Shown: positions 1 to 8,993 of the stretch, piece by piece
How the letters are laid out: each line of letters starts with the position of its first letter
Position numbering within the stretch: the stretch's first letter is position 1
The notes under the pieces: generated by a model
Told to the model about the DNA's origin: nothing
The model's input: only the letters and a program-made list of their open reading frames with translations
Databases searched by the model: none
NCBI RefSeq assembly: GCF_001467525.1
Contig: NZ_LNXS01000029.1
Span: 1-64,000, forward strand
DNA length: 64,000 nt
DNA from: Legionella anisa
GTDB lineage: Bacteria > Pseudomonadota > Gammaproteobacteria > Legionellales > Legionellaceae
Direction of reading: 5' to 3'
Program-made: the position numbers and the translations under genes

Positions 1-356
1 TAAATAGGGATTTAGGATGCCATTCTTGGTGTTTTATCAAGGACGTGCAACTATTCTTTTTCCTTTTACCGGACAGTAGTGTGCGTAGGCAGGGATCCAT
101 CCATCAAAATAGTTCATTACTCAAATTAAACCACTGAGGATTTGTTTCACTCGATTAAAGGCAATTTTCCATTGTCTTTTCCCTTTTAATTTGTTTTTCC
201 CGTGTATATTGTAAATGGATCCCCTGCCTACGCAGGGATGACAGTTTTTTAGGCATAGCTGTAAATGTAGAATATGTATTTTCCTGTTTCGATTTTGTGG
301 GGATCTCTCAGGAACAAGTCGCAGCATCCAGTTACATATACAGAGTATTAGACGAG
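1..356. other. Non-coding stretch with palindromic repeat
   Basis: No convincing gene is visible in the first 356 bases. The stretch holds one imperfect long inverted repeat (83-100 against 215-233), described separately. A 68-codon minus-strand frame at 121-327 runs through the repeat arm, has no recognisable domain and no good ribosome binding site, and I do not regard it as a gene. What lies before base 1 is unknown. Confidence 0.5.
83..243. repeat. Long inverted repeat, second palindrome family
   Basis: GCGTAGGCAGGGATCCAT at 83-100 is repeated in reverse complement at 215-233, with one extra C in the right arm. The right arm also contains a small hairpin of its own (CCCTGC, loop CTAC, GCAGGG) and ends in GGATGACAG. 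The GGATCC core and the GCGTAGG flank resemble the element at 23308-23436, so the two probably belong to one dispersed family. About 115 bases lie between the arms. Confidence 0.6.
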
Positions 357-1268
357 TTAATTCTTATTTAAATTATTCCAGATTTTTTTTCCGATCCAAT
401 AGACAATGAGGCAGAGACAAATCCATAACAAAATTAACGGTAAAAAATACACAAAAAATTCAATCAAACCGTAAGTAACGTTACGTAATTTATCCACTAA
501 GGCATGGTAGGAATCAATAAATGCTTCTGTTATTTTCCATTGTTTTTGTTGCTCTGTCTGAATTATTGGATTCATATTCAAGTTAATATTGATTAATGAA
601 TAAGCTACCGATTCTTTGAAATATTTAATCTGTCCTTGGATTACATCAATTTGTCCCTGTACATCACTTAATTGTTTGAACACAGCAAGAACATCTGATG
701 TTTCTTTTGCTTTGGCCATAATCTTGGATAGCTGCTCTTTAGCAGTTTGCAAGTTGTTAAGCTGGCTTTGTAAATCGACGAATTGTTGCGTAATGTCTTC
801 ACCCGTTACTGATTCCTGGGTGACTTGTGTTGCTAATGATTTCAATGCACTTAGAGCGTTATTTAAACCTTGGGCAGGTACTCTTATGCTGATATTTGCA
901 GTGGTATTACTCGCATCATTATTATCTTGCATTATATTGGAGCTTACGACGTAACCTCCTGAGTTTTCTGCTAATTGAGAGATTTTTTCCATTGCTGAGT
1001 TAATGTTATCAACTTGCAAGGAAATATTCGCGTTACGAATAATCATACCGCGCATTACATTGTCTGAAGGTTGGCTTGCATTAGACTGATTTTTAACTTG
1101 CATTGCCATTGAGCCAGCAGCGTAATCAGGCCTGCTAACCGCTGCCATTGTAGGCATGGGGCTTCCCGCATACATGGTTTGGCCACTTCGGGTAAACCAT
1201 TGGGAGATAAGAAATAATAGGGATATTATGCCAATGAACGCTAAAAAATACAGGATGATTTTCTTCAT
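357..1268 (-). CDS. DUF4349 domain membrane protein
   Basis: A 303-residue protein of the DUF4349 family. Residues 5-25 form an N-terminal hydrophobic anchor. Residues about 70-235 are the DUF4349 region: a beta-rich stretch around RNANISLQVDNINSAMEKI, then a coiled-coil of about 70 residues rich in Gln, Leu and Lys. Residues about 265-295 form a second membrane segment followed by a basic tail (GKKIWNNLNKN). The topology suggests a periplasmic domain held by two membrane helices. In other bacteria this family is often annotated as lipoproteins, but no lipobox is seen here. Its molecular function is not known. It stands alone, 87 bases downstream of the kinase gene on the same strand, so weak co-transcription is possible. 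Confidence 0.8.
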   Translation of the reverse strand: MKKIILYFLAFIGIISLLFLISQWFTRSGQTMYAGSPMPTMAAVSRPDYAAGSMAMQVKNQSNASQPSDNVMRGMIIRNANISLQVDNINSAMEKISQLAENSGGYVVSSNIMQDNNDASNTTANISIRVPAQGLNNALSALKSLATQVTQESVTGEDITQQFVDLQSQLNNLQTAKEQLSKIMAKAKETSDVLAVFKQLSDVQGQIDVIQGQIKYFKESVAYSLININLNMNPIIQTEQQKQWKITEAFIDSYHALVDKLRNVTYGLIEFFVYFLPLILLWICLCLIVYWIGKKIWNNLNKN

Positions 1269-1355
1269 TATTATTCCGCACTCATTAAGAACTGGTCATA
1301 TAAAGTGTGGCAAAGGTTTTTTAAATTGTAAAATAAATATACTTATCTGTTCCTG

Positions 1356-2357
1356 TTATATTTCTTCAGTGTTCAAGGCGATATCTATTACTCCATTTGT
1401 AGTAAACATACTCATGAAATGTTTGTACGCTTCCGCTTTATTTCCATGCTCTGATGAGACAGAAAGTATCTCTTCAGCGTAAATAGCGATATCTTCTACG
1501 ATGCGTTCACATCGGTAATAGGCTAAAAGTGCTTTATTGATCTCTGTTTTGCCATAACCTTTATAGAAAAGAGTTTCTTGATATGGTTCATTCCAAACAT
1601 TGGCAATTCCACCGCCTATAAACATTAGATCGCGTTCTTTTGGTGCCATTATCGGCTCATCCCAATCTACAATGTAGATAGAATGATGAGGGCTTATTAA
1701 TATATTGCCAGCATGGATATCAGAATGACATAAGACCAATTGAGGCGAGTCGTTTTGTAGCTTTTGGGCGAGATGTTCTGCGCGATCTACTAAGTTAACA
1801 ATCACCTCACGGTTTTTTCTCATGAATGTGATCAGTTTGAGTGCGTACTCATCCACAGCAGATGGTTTTTGAATGTGCTCCCAAAGTGCTCGTACACTCG
1901 TTCTCCATTTCGATGCATATGATTCGTGTCGAAGTTGTTGTCGAATGGGTATTGGTACTTTGATTTCATGAATTTGCTTTAAAGTGTTCCCAAATGTGAT
2001 CCATTGTTCTTTTGTCAAGGCCTGATTAAAACCATTTTGTCCGTGAATAAAGGGATAAACAATGAGGCTAAATCCATCAGCATATAAAATGGGTTGATTT
2101 GCAACGGTGTTGATGGGTTTAATAATTTGCTGAATTCCGCTTTCGTATAAAAGCTCCAAAATATCAATCGCTACATCATGATGATAACCCTTTTTTAGCT
2201 TGACAAAATAAGACTGATTTTTTGTATCTGCTTTATATACTGAAGCATTCATATCTGCACCGATGGGGAGATAGGTAAGGCTCAGTGTATCGATGTGATA
2301 ATCAGTTTTTAAGTGTTCAATAATTTGGGGGTTCGCAAGGGATGGTTTTTCAGACAT
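1356..2357 (-). CDS. APH(9)-type spectinomycin phosphotransferase homologue
   Basis: A 333-residue aminoglycoside phosphotransferase-fold kinase. It closely resembles, along its whole length, the chromosomal APH(9)-Ia of Legionella pneumophila, which phosphorylates spectinomycin. Visible motifs are the ATP-binding lysine in FVKLKKGYH (K53), the catalytic loop LCHSDIHAGN (D213, N218) and the metal-binding IVDWDEP (D231, D233), followed by the family-typical MAPKERDLMFIGGG. The protein is soluble, with no signal peptide. The length matches APH(9)-Ia (331 residues). The ATG at 2357 is kept because the N-terminus aligns with APH(9)-Ia. Whether this copy confers resistance is inference; the native substrate of these chromosomal kinases is unclear. 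Confidence 0.88.
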   Translation of the reverse strand: MSEKPSLANPQIIEHLKTDYHIDTLSLTYLPIGADMNASVYKADTKNQSYFVKLKKGYHHDVAIDILELLYESGIQQIIKPINTVANQPILYADGFSLIVYPFIHGQNGFNQALTKEQWITFGNTLKQIHEIKVPIPIRQQLRHESYASKWRTSVRALWEHIQKPSAVDEYALKLITFMRKNREVIVNLVDRAEHLAQKLQNDSPQLVLCHSDIHAGNILISPHHSIYIVDWDEPIMAPKERDLMFIGGGIANVWNEPYQETLFYKGYGKTEINKALLAYYRCERIVEDIAIYAEEILSVSSEHGNKAEAYKHFMSMFTTNGVIDIALNTEEI

Positions 2358-2502
2358 TTTTGACTACCAAGCAATGATTCATTTAATGCTATTCGTATTA
2401 ATCTCGAAGATCCAGTGATTAATAGTGCTGTTAAGCAGTAAACAAACCCGAATTAAATAACGCTGGTTTGCTTACTGGTAGCTTAAAGTCTGAGAATACT
2501 TT

Positions 2503-2916
2503 TTATTGATGCTTGTCACAGAAAGCAACGCATACTTTATGTTCTTGGACTTCACCGCCACACGCGGAATAACATGCTCTATAGGTGGATTCGCATCGAC
2601 ATGAGTTGATACAGCTGCTGCTTCGATCAAAATCATTCACTGATTTATTAATCGGTAAACCCATTTTTTTTCGGTCCTCTTTATATTGCTTGTATTCAAA
2701 CATCGCGTTTTGTTGTGCTCTCATACGGCAATTGTCATTATCCACGCGACAACTTTGTTCGCAATCATTTTTGCCTTGAATACATTGGGCTGTACACATT
2801 TTTGCGATATCTGATTTTGGCGGAACAAAACTGTATTCTGTATTATAGATAGGACCACAGGCAGTCAACATGCCAACTAGAACCATAATGGAAAAAATGA
2901 AGAACTTTTTTAGCAT
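2503..2916 (-). CDS. Cysteine-rich lipoprotein of unknown function
   Basis: A 137-residue predicted lipoprotein. I place the start at the ATG at 2916, not at the longer in-frame ATG at 3000. An AGAGGA ribosome binding site lies seven bases upstream of 2916, and starting there gives a clean signal peptide MLKKFFIFSIMVLVGMLTAC with lipobox cysteine C20. The mature part is unusually rich in cysteine (over a dozen), arranged partly as CxxxC pairs such as MCTAQC, CEQSC, CINSC and CYSAC, which suggests several disulfides in the periplasm. I do not recognise the family. It is divergent from the small membrane protein at 3183, and the kinase gene lies downstream on the same strand. Confidence 0.75.
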   Translation of the reverse strand: MLKKFFIFSIMVLVGMLTACGPIYNTEYSFVPPKSDIAKMCTAQCIQGKNDCEQSCRVDNDNCRMRAQQNAMFEYKQYKEDRKKMGLPINKSVNDFDRSSSCINSCRCESTYRACYSACGGEVQEHKVCVAFCDKHQ

Positions 2917-3182
2917 AGTATCCTCTTTTGACGAGTTATGTGAAGCAATAGTTCTGGCGTAGTGTTCATGATGCATGCAGACGAGTTTCAAACAGAACAA
3001 ATTAGGTGTATTTTATTCATGTCCACTTGAAAAATCAAGCGGAGCGCCCTCTTGGCAAACGTTTGGAATGGTTTGCGATCTTAAAAAAGTGTTGTTACTT
3101 TTAATTATTTTTTGATATATAATTAACCAACTTATTACATCGATGCTCCTATTTTTGTACCATCAAAATTTTAATTGAAACA

Positions 3183-3617
3183 ATGTCTATGGATACCTCA
3201 TTTTTATTTGGCTTTTTAGCGGGTTGTCTTACTACCACTCTGGGTGGGTGGCACGTACAAAAATTCATGAATAATAGAAAAAATACTAAAAATATAAAGA
3301 ATAAAAAAATATTGGATTTGGATAAGCTTTTTAATGATTATTCTCATTTTATGAATAGGATTAAAAATGATGTGACTCATCCTAACAATAAGAACATAAG
3401 AGAGTTTCTTGTAGTTGAAAAAGAGGCAATATTGAATTCGTTTGTGCCTCGGTTTCGCTATGAGTTGTCTCCAGATATTCTCCCTGCTCTAAATAGATTG
3501 GAAGAGTTGGGTTATATTGAAAAAATAAAAAACAATTGTCTTCATTATAAAATTGAAGAAGAGTTTATAATGCAACTCAAGTCAATTAGGGACCCTAATG
3601 AAATTAACACCCATTAA
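3183..3617 (+). CDS. Small membrane-anchored protein, unknown
   Basis: A 144-residue protein. Residues about 5-25 (FLFGFLAGCLTTTLGGWHV) are one hydrophobic segment followed by a very basic Asn/Lys stretch, so the rest probably faces the cytoplasm. Residues about 95-140 (SPDILPALNRLEELGYIEKI, then a short charged strand) read like a winged-helix or similar small alpha/beta module, but that is only an impression. I do not recognise the family. The gene ends 27 bases before the convergent stop of the MFS transporter, and its stop codon sits inside a short inverted repeat. Confidence 0.6.
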   Translation: MSMDTSFLFGFLAGCLTTTLGGWHVQKFMNNRKNTKNIKNKKILDLDKLFNDYSHFMNRIKNDVTHPNNKNIREFLVVEKEAILNSFVPRFRYELSPDILPALNRLEELGYIEKIKNNCLHYKIEEEFIMQLKSIRDPNEINTH

Positions 3618-3629
3618 TTTCAATGGGTG
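3608..3629. terminator. Short inverted repeat between convergent genes
   Basis: CACCCATT at 3608-3615 pairs with AATGGGTG at 3622-3629 around a six-base loop. It overlaps the stop codon of the upstream gene and lies just before the stop of the convergent MFS gene. There is no good T-run on either side, so a terminator role is only plausible. Confidence 0.35.
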
Positions 3630-3644
3630 CTATTGAGCTTACTC

Positions 3645-4949
3645 TCAAAATGAAGCTTCAGAAACCACAGCGGGTTCAACCGACTTTAGATTCACCTGAC
3701 TCTTAATATGCTTATGAATCAAATAAATGAGTACCGCTCCTAAAAGAGCACAGACTGGTATCACCATCAAAGCATGATGGTAGGAGGAAAGACTGTATTG
3801 TTTTAGCCCATTCGCAGTTAGGTTCCCCTCCCAGTAACAATCCATTATTTTGCCTATTAAAGTATGAAAAAATGAGCCGCCAAGCATATTGATGCAATTT
3901 AAAAAGGCTATGGTTATTCCTAAATGTTTGTTGGAAACAAGAGCGGATCCTGCCGCAAATACAATGACTTGATAGCAACACATAAGCCCAATAATGAAGA
4001 ATAAAGCTCCAAGGAGCCACCAATTGGTTACATTTCCAGAGAGAATCACCAAAAAAGCTAAGGCTAATCCGATGCCACAAATTCCTATAACGGTATAATT
4101 TCCTATTTTTTTACTAAGAAATGCAAGCAATGGTCCTCCAAATAACATACCTACAAAAATCAACGAGACAAGCAAGGCTGCATCCGATTTAGCAAAACCG
4201 TAGGCGGTAGTTAAAAAGGATACGCCCCAAACATCAGCAAACCCTTCAAGTGCACCAACCATTAACAAATTAGCTAGGGCAAGGATCCATAATATTTTTG
4301 AGGTGAACAAAACCGATAAATGAGATAGATTTAACTCATTAGATTGTGTTGCTTTTAAACTCTTGGGCGTACGCAAGACTAAATAAGCGAATACACCTAC
4401 ACTTATGGAGCATAGTGCAAGTACTAATCCTATCCGTTGACTGCCGTAGGTTGAAAGCAATTGCGTCAATGGTTTGCCGCCATAGACCGCTCCTAAAAGC
4501 CCAACACTAAAAGAAAATCCAACCATTTGGGAGTATTGAGTGCTACGAAACCATTCAGAAATAACTTTGGATACGCCCAAAAAACCAACAGCCGAACTGA
4601 CCCCAATTAAAAATCTGCTTAATAAAGCCAGGTAAAAATTATGGGTGGAGGTAAAGAGTAGGGCGCTTAAACCACAAAGTAGTGCAAAGATAAAAACTAC
4701 TTTTTGAGCGCCAAATTTTTCGAGCAATAATGCCATAGGAATTTGCATTCCTGCATATCCATAATAATAAAATGCAGCTAAGAGACCAAAACTGGCTGCA
4801 TCAATTGAAAATCGAGTCATTATTTCTTGCATCATCAATCCTGGCCATAGACGCAATATAAATTGAAGCGCAAAAAACAATAGTGGAAAAAACCACATAA
4901 CAAAGGGCAAGCAATTGTTTTTTAGGTTAAAAGAGTTAGTTTGAGTCAC
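3645..4949 (-). CDS. MFS transporter
   Basis: A 12-helix major facilitator superfamily permease of about 434 residues in the inner membrane. The first half contains the loop between helices 2 and 3 (LLEKFGAQKVV), equivalent to the MFS signature loop, and a conserved FLIGVSSAVGFLGVSKVISEWF stretch in helices 4-5 (shown here as neighbouring pieces). The substrate cannot be read from sequence; amino acids, peptides or organic acids are possible. I choose the GTG at 4949 because GGAGGG lies five bases upstream, inside what would be the first codons of the longer ATG form (4964), which has no ribosome binding site. The gene is single, convergent with the small membrane protein at 3183. Confidence 0.82.
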   Translation of the reverse strand: MTQTNSFNLKNNCLPFVMWFFPLLFFALQFILRLWPGLMMQEIMTRFSIDAASFGLLAAFYYYGYAGMQIPMALLLEKFGAQKVVFIFALLCGLSALLFTSTHNFYLALLSRFLIGVSSAVGFLGVSKVISEWFRSTQYSQMVGFSFSVGLLGAVYGGKPLTQLLSTYGSQRIGLVLALCSISVGVFAYLVLRTPKSLKATQSNELNLSHLSVLFTSKILWILALANLLMVGALEGFADVWGVSFLTTAYGFAKSDAALLVSLIFVGMLFGGPLLAFLSKKIGNYTVIGICGIGLALAFLVILSGNVTNWWLLGALFFIIGLMCCYQVIVFAAGSALVSNKHLGITIAFLNCINMLGGSFFHTLIGKIMDCYWEGNLTANGLKQYSLSSYHHALMVIPVCALLGAVLIYLIHKHIKSQVNLKSVEPAVVSEASF

Positions 4950-5256
4950 GATACCCTCCAGCATTAATATTCAGTTATTCCAAACACCCGATGTTCCACC
5001 CTAGAGAGGTTCGGGAATAAGAAATAGCTGACCGCTCTAGGGGGAAGAGGGCAAAATAATAATAATATCTATTGAGGAGTTTGCTGTAGGTAAAGAATCA
5101 TGGCATAGCGATACCTTTGCAGTGAAAACTGCAGGAAAGTTATTGCTTTTATTCGTATTGCACTGATTCATTGTGATATTTTCGTTTTGATTAAAATTTT
5201 ATCTACACAGACTAACATATCAAATTAAACCCCATTGTGTCAATTTAATTATTTTA
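4950..5256. other. Intergenic region with inverted repeat and possible coding debris
   Basis: About 300 bases upstream of the MFS gene. CCCTAGAG at 4999-5006 and CTCTAGGG at 5035-5042 form an eight-base inverted repeat, close enough to the MFS start to be an operator or leader hairpin, though this is unproven. From about 5066 to 5164 a plus-strand frame reads IIISIEEFAVGKESWHSD and on into a hydrophobic LLLLFVLH before a stop. It may be another piece of the decayed locus that left the YeeE/YedE remnant just downstream, but I cannot name its family. Confidence 0.35.
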
Positions 5257-5466
5257 GTGTGCAAATTATGGTTTGATTGGCAGCTTGTTCTTGGGGCTGC
5301 AGCTTTTGGTGTGGGCTGGGGAATAACTGGAATTTGTCCGGGTCCGAATATTGTGGGGCTTGGAATTTTTTCTTGGCCATTATATTGGATAAATTTTGCA
5401 GGAATTATTATAGGTTTCTTGCTTGCACGTTTTTTTATTTTAAAACACACTACTCATTCGAAATGA
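5257..5466 (+). pseudogene. Remnant of YeeE/YedE-like (DUF6691) membrane protein
   Basis: About 69 codons survive. They contain GAAAFGVGWGITGICPGPN, which matches the conserved C-terminal signature of the DUF6691/YeeE-YedE-like transporter family (G-x-GWG-x-x-G-x-CPGP), followed by a second hydrophobic helix. Intact members are roughly twice this length and have an N-terminal repeat with a membrane cysteine that is missing here. Upstream in the same frame there is no matching sequence before a stop at 5188. Intact members usually occur in pairs with a YeeE/YedE gene and are linked to sulfur-compound import. This is best read as a decayed fragment, although a short GTG-initiated peptide could still be made. 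Confidence 0.7.
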
Positions 5467-5706
5467 CAAATTTGGAGTGATACATCTTGTTAAGCGTTTT
5501 ATAAAACTGAATCTTTATTTCGAAGAGTCCCTCAAGGATTCTGCTCAAAAGCAGAAATGAGCTTATATTATTGTATTAATTGAAATTTTTTTACACGATG
5601 GCTTTCTTCTTTTGATTCCTTGCTTTAAAATTATTCTGAAAACAATATTTTGCTATGGGGTAGGTAAATATTGTTCATTATATTGACTCCATAAATGAGG
5701 CACTCT

Positions 5707-7533
5707 ATGTGGCGTAAATTCAATAGATTTTATCTGGCGATAACTTTACTCACGGTAAGTCCTATTCTTTCTGCTAGGGCTATTATTGATGCTGATGTGT
5801 TCCAAACTTTAAAACGTTCCAAAACTTCTACTCAAACTCCTTTATCACTTCTGGTTTTTTTACATAATCTTTCAGAAAAAGAATCATTTGTAGAAGAAAT
5901 AAAAAAAATTCAGGATGTGCACGTTCAAGATTTAGGCTTCATGCCTGCAGTAGCAATTCAGATTCCCAGGAGTCGTAACTTACTTTATCAAATTGCTAAT
6001 TTTGATGCCGCAGCACAAATTTCCTCACATTTTGCTGCGCAATCGGAGCTGGAAGTGACTGCTCAAGTTTTGAAACTTGCACCTTCATCTTTTTACCCTA
6101 ATGTAAGTAATTGGTGGGATCATGGTTATACCGGTCAAAAAGGAATTATCGGTATAATCGATACTGGAGTAGATCCTTTGCACCCCGCATTATCCAGTAA
6201 GCGATTAATAGTGCATCAAGAACTTGGTTCAGGCTATTCTAATATCATTAATGGAGTAAAAGAGCCACATGCAACCGGTGTAGCTTGCATTTATGCCAGT
6301 AATCATGAAAAGTACAAAGGTATGGCTTATGGTGCTTCTACAATTATTTCTGGATTAGCAGGAGAGGAAACAGCCGATCCTTCAAGTATCATGCGCACTA
6401 TGGAAACTTTGGATTGGATGGTGCACCGTTCTGAGGTTAAACCCACACTTATTAATTACAGCATGGGGAATGGAAGGCTGGATTTAAATTGTCCTGCTTG
6501 TCCTGAGTGGAGTGGGCTTGCAAAAGTTATAGATTATGTGGTGAATACTCAAAAAATTCTCTGGGTAAAATCAGCTGGGAATGCAGGATATATAGAGCCC
6601 GCACATCAATTCACCTTTGCCTCCACCCTAACTGTTCCTGGCGATAATTACAATGGAATTACGGTTGCCAATATGAATACGATTGTTTCTGAAAATGAAA
6701 CAGTTGTAAAAACTGCAGATAGAAGTAAACATCATATTAAGGACACCAGCAGCCGAGGACCTACACCTTTTGGTAGACGTAAACCGGATTTAACTGCACC
6801 TGGCCATGATACGATGACTTGTGCCCCTGATCCCAAGGTGTATGGCTTTATCTATTCCAATGCAATGCACTACAAAGATGGGTATCGTCTTATGGGGGGG
6901 ACCAGCTCTGCAGCCCCGCATGTGGGCGCTTCTGCATTGTTATTACAAGATGCAGGGATTAAGAATCCTATGGCCATCAAAGCGTTACTCATTAATAGTG
7001 CTGATACCTGGACTGATGCTGGTACAGCAGATTCTGGACATTCTAAGATTATGGGCTCAGCCTGGAATAGAACTTATGGCTGGGGTTACCTCAACATGGA
7101 AAAAGCATTTCAACAAAGAAACAATATTATTGAAAGTGAGCTCACTACAGAAAACCCAATATGGGAATACCAAACCATACTTAAACGAGGGGAAAAGGTT
7201 ACCTTAGTTCATGAACGACGTGTGGGATATACTTCTGAAGGAAACGAATGGGCGCTCAGTCATCTGGAGCTAACTCTTATCGACTTAGAGCATCAAAAAG
7301 TGATTGATAGCGATACCAGTCCTATAGACACAGTGCACCAAGTTGCAAATTGTAAGCGTGAGCCGCAGGATATAAAATGCTCTGAGGAGAGCAAAACGAT
7401 GAGGGTTTTAATAAGGGTAAAGTTATTGAATAAAATTATAGATGGCAGTTCAAGCGAACCCTTTGCAATTGTAGTTTCCCCAAAGGAGAAAGAAAAACCA
7501 GATAACTTACTTCAGAAAAAGGCGATTTTATGA
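5707..7533 (+). CDS. Secreted subtilisin-like serine protease (S8)
   Basis: A subtilase of about 608 residues with a signal peptide (MWRKFNRFYLAITLLTVSPILSARA, of which the hydrophobic core is visible). The catalytic triad is complete: Asp152 in GIIDTGVDPLHP, His188 in EPHATGVA and Ser400 in GGTSSAAPH. Asn292 in SAGNAGY is the oxyanion residue. Residues about 30-125 look like an inhibitor-type propeptide, and the last 120 or so residues form a beta-rich C-terminal domain as in many S8 proteases. Numbering is from the ATG at 5707, which has GAGG seven bases upstream; an ATG four codons earlier (5695) lacks one. It is a single gene. Export by the Sec and type II systems, and a role in degrading extracellular protein, are inferences. 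Confidence 0.9.
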   Translation: MWRKFNRFYLAITLLTVSPILSARAIIDADVFQTLKRSKTSTQTPLSLLVFLHNLSEKESFVEEIKKIQDVHVQDLGFMPAVAIQIPRSRNLLYQIANFDAAAQISSHFAAQSELEVTAQVLKLAPSSFYPNVSNWWDHGYTGQKGIIGIIDTGVDPLHPALSSKRLIVHQELGSGYSNIINGVKEPHATGVACIYASNHEKYKGMAYGASTIISGLAGEETADPSSIMRTMETLDWMVHRSEVKPTLINYSMGNGRLDLNCPACPEWSGLAKVIDYVVNTQKILWVKSAGNAGYIEPAHQFTFASTLTVPGDNYNGITVANMNTIVSENETVVKTADRSKHHIKDTSSRGPTPFGRRKPDLTAPGHDTMTCAPDPKVYGFIYSNAMHYKDGYRLMGGTSSAAPHVGASALLLQDAGIKNPMAIKALLINSADTWTDAGTADSGHSKIMGSAWNRTYGWGYLNMEKAFQQRNNIIESELTTENPIWEYQTILKRGEKVTLVHERRVGYTSEGNEWALSHLELTLIDLEHQKVIDSDTSPIDTVHQVANCKREPQDIKCSEESKTMRVLIRVKLLNKIIDGSSSEPFAIVVSPKEKEKPDNLLQKKAIL

Positions 7534-7851
7534 ATGTCACATAACCTAACCTAATACAAGATTTTGTATTTCTTTGAGTAGCTTCCTGTTAAATAGTTCG
7601 CACAAAGTGTAATCAAACACTAAGTCAAAATATTCTTATAAAAAACGGCTTAAGTGTCTTCTTGAATTCAAATTTATATACACTATGATAAATATATAAT
7701 CTAATTAATTCGCTTATGAATCAATTTGTCTGCTTTAAGGAGTATTCATCAGGGAAAATTGAAAAGCATGCTCTTTGATATCGAGATAAAGCGATAACCA
7801 TAAGGTGAAGCCGGGAAATGACTCAGTGTAAAATATATTTGGGATTAAATT
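7534..7851. other. Intergenic region, no gene seen
   Basis: 318 AT-rich bases between the protease and the PARG-like gene. The longest open frames are about 20 codons. An AAGGAG lies near 7736 but no start codon follows at a useful distance. It presumably holds the promoter of the PARG-like gene; no clear -35/-10 pair was identified. Confidence 0.4.
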
Positions 7852-8949
7852 ATGAGAGCTAGATTTTTCAGGCGAGTTTCCTCACATAGTGTATCTTATT
7901 CCTTGTTAAAAGAAGCGTACAAAGCCCAAAAACCCGGTTTAATAAGTGGCGCTTTATCAGGTAGAAGTTGGCGTTATCAAAGCATGGGAAAAACTATAGA
8001 GCAGATAACAAATCCTGAAGAACAAAAAAAGTTACAACAACACGCAACAGACAATTTAAAACGTTGGGCAAAAACAAAATCCAGGGCTCCTTTGAAAGTT
8101 GAAGTTGTCCCTAAAGATTGGGGAACTGCAACTCTAGAGGCAACGAAAGAGCATGGTGAACTTTATTCTGTATTGAATATGGCGAATTCACTCTACCCCG
8201 GGGGAGCTGTATTCGAAGGAGGAAATGCACAAGAGGAAAATATGTGGCATCGAACTACCTGTGCACTTTCATTGATGAATAAATGGATCAAATTTGATAA
8301 TAATACCTACTCATTTTTATATACTGAGGAAGGCAGAAAGCTGGTTGAGGCAAGGAAGAAAATGACTGATGCGGAAATTGGCATTCTAAAAGAACGTTGT
8401 CCTGAAGTCTTTTCTTCTGATGAACTCTATAAAGTCTTATTTAGTAAAGAACCACGAGTGTGTTTTAGAGGTGAGGAACTCTATTTTGACCCATCATCAG
8501 AAAATGAATACATATCAAGAGGCCATGAGCCCAATCCTGATATAAGTTACTTGTTTCTTCCTGCATCAAGTATTTTTCCTTTTTATGAATTGAGATCGGC
8601 TGCTCCTGAACATTTTACTGAATCACAATCACAAGCGCCTGAAGTATTAAAAGCGTATGAAGCTAATTTGCGCCGACGAATTGCAGCACAACTGGATACA
8701 TTAATTCTTGAAGGACGACCTTATGCGATCCTAGGTGCATGGGGTTGTGGTGCATTTAAAAATGATCCCAAACTTGTAGCAAAAATTTATGCTGAAGAAA
8801 TTGAAAAAAGAGCTCATTTTTTTCAACATATCATGTTTCCCATAATTGATACCGGTTCATATTCCCAAAATTTCGACATATTTTCAGAAACCCTCACGGG
8901 AATAGTACTTGGTGAAAGCAATGCACTTCGCAATACGAATAAAGCTTAA
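7852..8949 (+). CDS. Microbial PARG-like (TIGR02452/DUF2263) macrodomain protein
   Basis: A 365-residue protein of the microbial-type poly(ADP-ribose) glycohydrolase family. After about 75 residues of N-terminal helix there is a macrodomain-like core: VLNMANSLYPGGAVFEGG leading to GNAQEENMWHR (residues 124-134). This corresponds to the PARG signature GGG-x(6-8)-QEE, with E128/E129 as the expected catalytic acids. Near residue 300 comes the family hallmark AILGAWGCGAFKNDP. The predicted role is removal of ADP-ribose from proteins or binding of ADP-ribose metabolites. An insertion of about 90 residues separates the signature from the C-terminal core. There is no signal peptide. It stands alone with long flanks, as Dot/Icm effector genes often do. 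Legionella is known to use a macrodomain effector (MavL) against ADP-ribosylated ubiquitin, but similarity to that protein is not claimed. Confidence 0.83.
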   Translation: MRARFFRRVSSHSVSYSLLKEAYKAQKPGLISGALSGRSWRYQSMGKTIEQITNPEEQKKLQQHATDNLKRWAKTKSRAPLKVEVVPKDWGTATLEATKEHGELYSVLNMANSLYPGGAVFEGGNAQEENMWHRTTCALSLMNKWIKFDNNTYSFLYTEEGRKLVEARKKMTDAEIGILKERCPEVFSSDELYKVLFSKEPRVCFRGEELYFDPSSENEYISRGHEPNPDISYLFLPASSIFPFYELRSAAPEHFTESQSQAPEVLKAYEANLRRRIAAQLDTLILEGRPYAILGAWGCGAFKNDPKLVAKIYAEEIEKRAHFFQHIMFPIIDTGSYSQNFDIFSETLTGIVLGESNALRNTNKA

Positions 8950-8993
8950 ATATTTTTCTTTGAAGTGCATTTACTGTAAACGGTAGCATTACA

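Noticed and set aside
121-327. 68-codon minus-strand frame at the window start
   Set aside because: It runs through one arm of an inverted repeat, has biased composition and no ribosome binding site or recognisable domain.
8920-8971. AATGCACTTC / GAAGTGCATT inverted repeat at the end of the PARG-like gene
   Set aside because: The loop is over 30 bases, the left arm is inside the coding sequence and no T-run follows, so terminator function is not supported.
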